From: Sebastes aleutianus
Taxonomy: Eukaryota; Chordata; Actinopteri; Perciformes; Sebastidae
DNA length: 64,000 nucleotides
Direction of reading: 5' to 3'
NCBI GenBank assembly: GCA_916700875.1
Contig: CAKAKS010000032.1
Span: forward strand, 11,344,129-11,408,128
The stretch's first letter is position 1; each line of letters starts with the position of its first letter. Made by a program: the position numbers and the translations under genes. The notes under the pieces are model-generated. The model searched no databases. It had not been told where the DNA came from and saw only the letters and a program-made list of their open reading frames with translations. Below are positions 58,601 to 64,000 of this stretch, piece by piece.

Positions 58601-60124
58601 ATCAAGGTTCATCGCTGATAATGTGAAGTTAATTTGACGTGTGTTACAGCCTATACTCCCAATGTGGCGGCTACTAAAGAGCACTGTATTCTTGTATGAA
58701 ATACTTGGAGTAAATTGAACTACAGACCAAAGATAAAGGTCATAGTGAACATCAGTGGTATTCACTAACTTGCTGACCACTGACAACATTTTATAGACTC
58801 TTTTTTTACTGTGGAATGGAGGCATGTGTTCTGTTTAGGCCTATAAATACTCATATGTGTGACAGCTGGACTTGCCCAAACCATGGGATAGATTTGGGAT
58901 CCAGCTTTAAATTTAGGCTCAGGCCTTGACTGGGGCCTCGCTGGCTATCATCCCACCCTTTCATATTAGAAGACACTATGGAATTGGATTCCTGGCAATC
59001 AATAACACTGTGCCGATGGTTTAGATGTCATGAATGTGTGTGGGCATTGTGGCGGGTCGGCACAGACCTCAGAGTAAAGACCTATTGTCTGCCAGCTCTC
59101 CTTTATTCTCCAAAGAGACAACTGGGAATGTTGCATGTCAGACTGGAACGCAGGACACGTGCCTTTGGAATCTCCATTTGTCGCTCCGGAGAATTCACTA
59201 CAATCAGGACTGCAGTGACCGGTCAAGGTGGATCCAAGAGTGAAGACATCGTATGGATGACAAAGGCTTGTCATCAATAGGGCCTGTGAAGTTGTAGTGA
59301 TTACTATCTCCTACAGCTGTCGAGGAGATGTTTTGTATGAAGCGCATGTGTAACTTCGAAAAGTTAGACTTGAGTCCTTTTAATGAAACTTAAAGCTGTT
59401 AAAATCCATATTTTTATATTATCAATGGATAAAATGTGTATTGTGACAGATGTAGACAATTATCAACCAGATTCACCCTCGCCACTCTCGTCAGTGTTGC
59501 TCCCGAGCGAAAATGCTCTGAAAACCAATTGTGAGCTAAGCGAACTACGCAGCACCAGCAACGTCAGACAGGCAAAGTTAGCAGCCCATACATTTAGTGG
59601 AGCAGCTAAAGAGGCAGATATTTCCCTTGGAGTTGGTTGAGACCAAACCAGAGCTAAAAGGCGAGTATATTAGGCTTAGATTCATCAGCTGGACATTATC
59701 CGGACTCCAAATGAATGCTTATGTTGCTCCATGTCTGCTCAATAATGTAGGTAAAAAGGCAATTGGTTCTAACACATTGGCCATATCAACTTTATAAGCT
59801 AAAAATAAATTTGTGTGGTGTGTTAAGTCGTGTGCTGCCACCAAGTGGCCCAAAAAAAAAAATCAATTAAAGCAGATTTTAGTAATGTCTTAGAGGTTAG
59901 GATGTAGTCCAGTCACCACAGGAAGCCCAACATTAAGAGAAATGTGTTTATTACTATATGTCAGAGATCTTTGCAATAAATCAAAAACAATATTTGTGTG
60001 TTGTTGTCGGTCGTTTGGAAAGACAAAGTACTTTGCATATTTTTGCAAGATTTTTGTGGAAATCCTCTTCACTTTATGACCTTTGATACATTCATATTGG
60101 TCAGTTTAATACATTTGTATTTTA

Positions 60125-60250
60125 TTTATTTCTTTTCTTTAACCTTTATTTAACCAGGGAAGTCAATTAAGTACAAATTCTTATTTACAATGGTGGCTTG
60201 GCAAAAGGCAAAGCCTCTTAAGGGAAGGGGGTACGGGGTAAAAAGATAAA
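60125..60250 (-). mobile_element. LINE/SINE 3' end fragment, antisense
   Basis: AACCTTTATTTAACCAGGGA then AGTC and CTTATTTACAATGGTGGC is a widespread fish repeat terminus in inverse orientation. Confidence 0.5.
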
Positions 60251-61208
60251 AAAGGTAAAAAGCATCAAGCAATTACATAAAAGAAATGCAGACAGGCACA
60301 CAATCAACAGACAGAATTGCTATTTAATAATAACTGTTTACATACAAGTTTAGCTCTCAGCTATAACTGCACACACACACTCTCTCTCTCTCCTGCTTGC
60401 CCTGTTGAACTCCAGTGACACCGCAAAACGAAGCGAGCTGTTACAGTAGCTTCTCTGGATTTTCATGGCATCAGCCCAGAAATTAAAAATAAACCTGCTC
60501 TAACTCAGTGTCAACCATTTTGTCGCCGGTACTCGGGAACTCTGCCCGAGTAATTTACAGTAGTGCACATGTCTCTGTGTTTCATCACTCTCGTGCCCCA
60601 GCGGTGCCAGTTCTAATGCCCTCCACCACTGGGCATTTCACTGCTCATAACTTTCTGGCACTGCTTGAATGGTGGGATGAACACTGTAAGCGCTCGCGTA
60701 CGCTGCTGTGCTACGACATTAGACTCAATGATAGTGAGGCCACAGCTGAAACTAATAGTTATGGACAGGAAAGAAGGCACTGTAATGAATCTCCAGTTAA
60801 GAACCAGCTCTCATTGCAGCCAAAGTGCACTCACTGAACTCCCACAACTAAGATAAGGGATGTTCTTAATGTGTTGGTTTGAACTGAGAGATGCATTCGC
60901 TGTTATCTTGCGCGCAACCCTCTCATGTGCTCAGGGTCTTTTTCCTGGAAACAGAAGCGATTGGTTTCAAGCATCATTAGAATTCACTCTAGTCTGAACT
61001 TTGCTGACCACTTACAGAAGAAGATAAACATTTTTCCTGATGTGAACCGAACCTTTGATAGACTCACTTTCAAACCATTCAATGTTGCGTATAGAAAGTC
61101 AAATTCCTCTTCTATAACAGCACATTCACTTTTATCACCTTGTTTTAATCTAGTTAGACTCATGCAAATGCTTATTTGGGAGGTATTGTGTGCGTACATA
61201 TATCGCAA

Positions 61209-61209
61209 C

Positions 61210-61240
<31 letters not shown>

Positions 61241-61241
61241 C
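61209..61241. repeat. (TA)n microsatellite
   Basis: About 15 TA units with one C interruption. Confidence 0.9.
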
Positions 61242-61614
61242 AGTGTGCATGCACAGTTGGTGTGTTTTGTGTATGCTATTGCATGCAATCCTGTGCTTAA
61301 GAGAGAATGACATTTTGGCGAGCTCGCTCAGGATGTCTCAACGCATGATTCAGAGGTCAGGGTGCTATGACATCACCACCATGGGTTCTACGGCGGGGAT
61401 TTTGGGGCCCGGGGGGGGTTTCTGTTTGTAATTAAAAAGCAATGTTGATGTCATATCTGAAATCAATCATAAAGTGCACTTGCTCAATGTCCCGAGGCTG
61501 TTGTTAGAGAGCTTTAACACACACACGCGTGCACACACAAACATATAAAACACATTCACAAGGCAAACACACCTCTATCCTAATGACCTCCGGGGCGTCT
61601 TTGACCATTTATTG

Positions 61615-62505
61615 CAGTGATTCCCAACCAGGGGTATACTTGTTCAGCTAATTAAAAACGTATCCACACATTTGTGTTAAGGAGGAAAAATACCCTTACC
61701 AAAATTAAGTTTATTCAAGTGTGCTATTCGTATACTCCTTTTGAACTTAAAATAAGAGAGTATACTTTCAGTTTACTTTTTATGTACTTATCAGAGATAT
61801 ACTTAAGTATACTTGGCTCATACTGACAAGTATACTTAAAAGTATAAGTATACTTGGCTTATAGGCCTACAGAAAAGAATATTTGGTTCGTAGTTGTGGT
61901 TACTTTTTGATAGTGTAGCCTATTAAAGTGTGTGAGAGTTTGTAAAAAGATGTTTTTGATATGAATTTACTTCAACTCATCAAGTTTTTGGATTATCCGT
62001 TCACCGCAGAGGCATGCGAGACAAACACATTTTATTATTATTTTTTATCTCTTCACAAATCACAAAAAAAGTCAAATAGCAAAAAGGAGCAAGTCTCTTT
62101 ATGTAATACATAAATCATTGGCTAAGTACTTAAGTTAAGGTATACAAAGTATACTTTCATTAACTAAAAAGCAGAGATACTCACAAGTACTCTTTTGCAA
62201 GTCCAAGTCAAGTTTCAAGTCTTTAAACAAGCAAATAGGATTACATTAACTGGTGTGATGCTGATGGTTAAATGGTTGAAATAGTTAACTAAAAGTAAGT
62301 CTGTTAAACATAGCAAGAGTCTGCTATAAAGAAATAACAGACCGTAGAACGCCGTGACTGACCAATCAGAATCGAGTATTCAGTAAAGCCGTGTAATTAT
62401 GTTAAATAACATCCACTTAAAAATCATTCCAAATGAAAACATTTGGAAGATAAGAACTCCTGACATAGCTGTGGGGCTATCAGACAAAAAAGGTTGGGAA
62501 CCACT
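61615..62505. mobile_element. hAT-like element with CAGTGGTTCCCAACC ends
   Basis: CAGTGATTCCCAACC at the left and GGTTGGGAACCACTG at the right are inverted. The left third is rich in the palindrome AAGTATACTT. No transposase frame remains. Confidence 0.8.
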
Positions 62506-63254
62506 GACATAGCACAGCACAGTACAAGCAAACAATACATGTATGTACTAACTCCTCAATGTTATTCTCCTATAGCTCACTGTATGTTTAAGAAATCAAA
62601 CACGCTACAGGCCACCTCAACGTGACTTGTGTCGTTACAAATGATTAATGTAGCAAAATTAAATTTAGAGTCTGTCATCAACAGATTTATTTTCGCGACC
62701 TGGACAAAACGTTTGACTCCGACTTTTAATGTCAGCAGAGAAGGTTAAGACACCCAGGAGTGCCACAAATGTGTTTCCAGACCATCAACACTCAGCAGGA
62801 GATACACAAGCCTTGTGAGGGAACGGGGACGTGTCAGGAATGCGACACAAAAACACACACACAGTGCTGGGTCATTGTGGATATTTATCCACATATTTAT
62901 TTTCTGTTACATAAGGCATCCAGTTGTAATCCTGTGTATACGTACAGTATGTTTGTGTTTGTGTGAGTGCACATGTCATTGGATGAACGTGAGCGAGTAG
63001 TCAAGGCCAAAGTCATAAAACACACTTTAAATTGTGACCATACATCAACACCATCTGTAGTATGACAGTAGACAGATGTCCAGAGGACAACCTTCAATTG
63101 AAACTAGGTGGTAAAGTGGTATAACAAGACATTAATGGCATGAAAGAGAAAGTAACATACTGCAACAAGATGAATTGTGCAAAAACACAAGAACGGTACT
63201 TTTTGCTCCAAAAAAATTTAATTGTGTTTCCTCTGTTCTTGGTGCAGGTAGAAG

Positions 63255-63521
63255 ATGAGGTCCAAAAGCAGCGGGGTGGAGAGCCCGGCCAATGGGGTGC
63301 TTGGGGTTCCACAGGGTGACCCTGACATCAGCCAAGAACCGGAAGTGAAGAGCCTGAAGGCCAAAGTTCAGCAGAAGGAGGGTGAGGATAACTTGGTGAT
63401 CTCCGACAAAGAGAAGCTACTCTGTGATTCCCCCGAGGACGGAGAAAAAAGAGCGGATATCATGGATCTGTCCAGCAAGGATATGCTGAAACTGCTGGGG
63501 ATCATGGAAGGAGAGGTTCAG
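63255..63521 (+). CDS. filip1: filip1 first coding exon
   Basis: The exon starts at 63248 after TTGGTGCAG, with seven bases of leader before the ATG. 89 codons end at GAGGTTCAG, then GTGGGT. The break after ...GEVQ is where human FILIP1 also has the exon junction by my recollection. Confidence 0.93.
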
Positions 63522-64000
63522 GTGGGTTGGCTGTTCTCTTTGACCTTTGACCTGCTGTAATAAGTAGGGTACAGTATGTGCAATAATGAGGGAAAGAAAA
63601 CATACCTGTGAAAGGCATTGTGACTGAAACACAAGGCCAGTTTGAATGGAAAGTGCACATGCTTCCATTGCGTTGAGTTTGACTGCAATTTTATGCGCAA
63701 TAGCTCTATCTTGTGGTTGAAAATGGCAGTTTGGCAACACATCATTTCTCACATGTCTGGGACAAAGAGTCTCTTCAAACAGGTGTCCAGATGGAGTGAA
63801 TACACACTCTTCCAACTCAAGTCACATAATGCTGTATCATTTGTACATCTTTATATTTCTGTGTGATTTCAGGCCAGAGAAGATGTTATCTGCATGCTAA
63901 AGTCCAAACAGACAGTCCCAGAGGACCTTGAATCACGTTATGGCTCTGCGGCCCCCGGTTCGGCCCTCACGGCCCTGCAGAGGGACGGCTTCATCACGGG
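63255..64000 (+). CDS. filip1: Filamin-A-interacting protein 1, N-terminal part (filip1)
   Basis: Two coding exons, 63255-63521 and 63873 to the right edge, joined in phase 0: 131 residues. It begins MRSKSSG (the family starts MRS), has a lysine/glutamate-rich linker, and then LSSKDMLKLLGIMEGEVQ|AREDVICMLK, the start of the CortBP2/FILIP N-terminal domain, followed by LESRYGSAAP and LQRDG. FILIP1 binds filamin A, lowers its level and affects cell shape and migration; the long coiled coil lies beyond the window. It resembles FILIP1 (LLSIMEGELQAREDVIHMLK) more than FILIP1L (SILEGELQARDEVIGILK). Teleosts have two copies and I cannot say which this is. Confidence 0.92.
63873..64000 (+). CDS. filip1: filip1 second coding exon, right-truncated
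   Basis: The acceptor is TGTGATTTCAG. It encodes AREDVICMLKSKQTVPEDLE, then SRYGSAAPGSALTALQRDGF and IT before the edge. Confidence 0.93.

Noticed and set aside
60925..61431. 168-codon frame
   Set aside because: It runs through a TA microsatellite (IYIYIHIYIY) and shows no family features.

Overview
The window is vertebrate nuclear DNA, almost certainly from a ray-finned and probably percomorph fish. The genes are split by GT..AG introns, their closest recognisable relatives are vertebrate, and the non-coding DNA is full of teleost-type repeats: short hAT-like elements with inverted ends, 3' ends of non-LTR LINEs, and AT-rich satellites. I see no prokaryotic, organellar or viral genes.

Four protein genes can be supported. 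(1) Positions 1-3276, + strand: the last four coding exons of a TIAM-family Rac exchange factor, called tiam2 from its neighbours, followed by a 3' UTR reaching about 4.74 kb. (2) Positions 8890-39736, - strand: a complete seven-exon tfb1m, the mitochondrial 12S rRNA adenine dimethyltransferase. All six introns join in phase and give 358 residues. (3) Positions 23398-24126, + strand: a single-coding-exon claudin, cldn20, lying inside the 26.6-kb fifth intron of tfb1m on the opposite strand. (4) From about 51.1 kb to the right edge, + strand: the 5' end of filip1, with a probable non-coding first exon near 51.3 kb and the first two coding exons at 63255-63521 and 63873 onward. tiam2 and tfb1m converge, and cldn20 is nested in tfb1m. 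The human 6q25 locus has the same arrangement, so this is old microsynteny. filip1 as the next gene is not the human arrangement.

The rest is intron and intergenic DNA. Notable blocks are: an inverted pair of minisatellite arrays around a LINE remnant (5.06-6.84 kb); two LINE 3' ends (10.96-12.04 and 12.37-13.69 kb), the second split by a hAT-like element; a 1-kb array built from self-complementary words centred on ACTAGT with an exact 222-bp internal duplication (20.87-21.92 kb); nested hAT-like elements at 31.8-32.8 and 46.4-47.5 kb, the latter containing a perfect fold-back element; and a pile-up of LINE 3' ends at 41.0-43.1 kb.

I found no sign of a new multi-gene system. The most unusual items are the palindromic ACTAGT array, the fold-back structures, and a glutamine-rich insertion in the claudin tail. 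tRNA, rRNA and CRISPR features were not seen.
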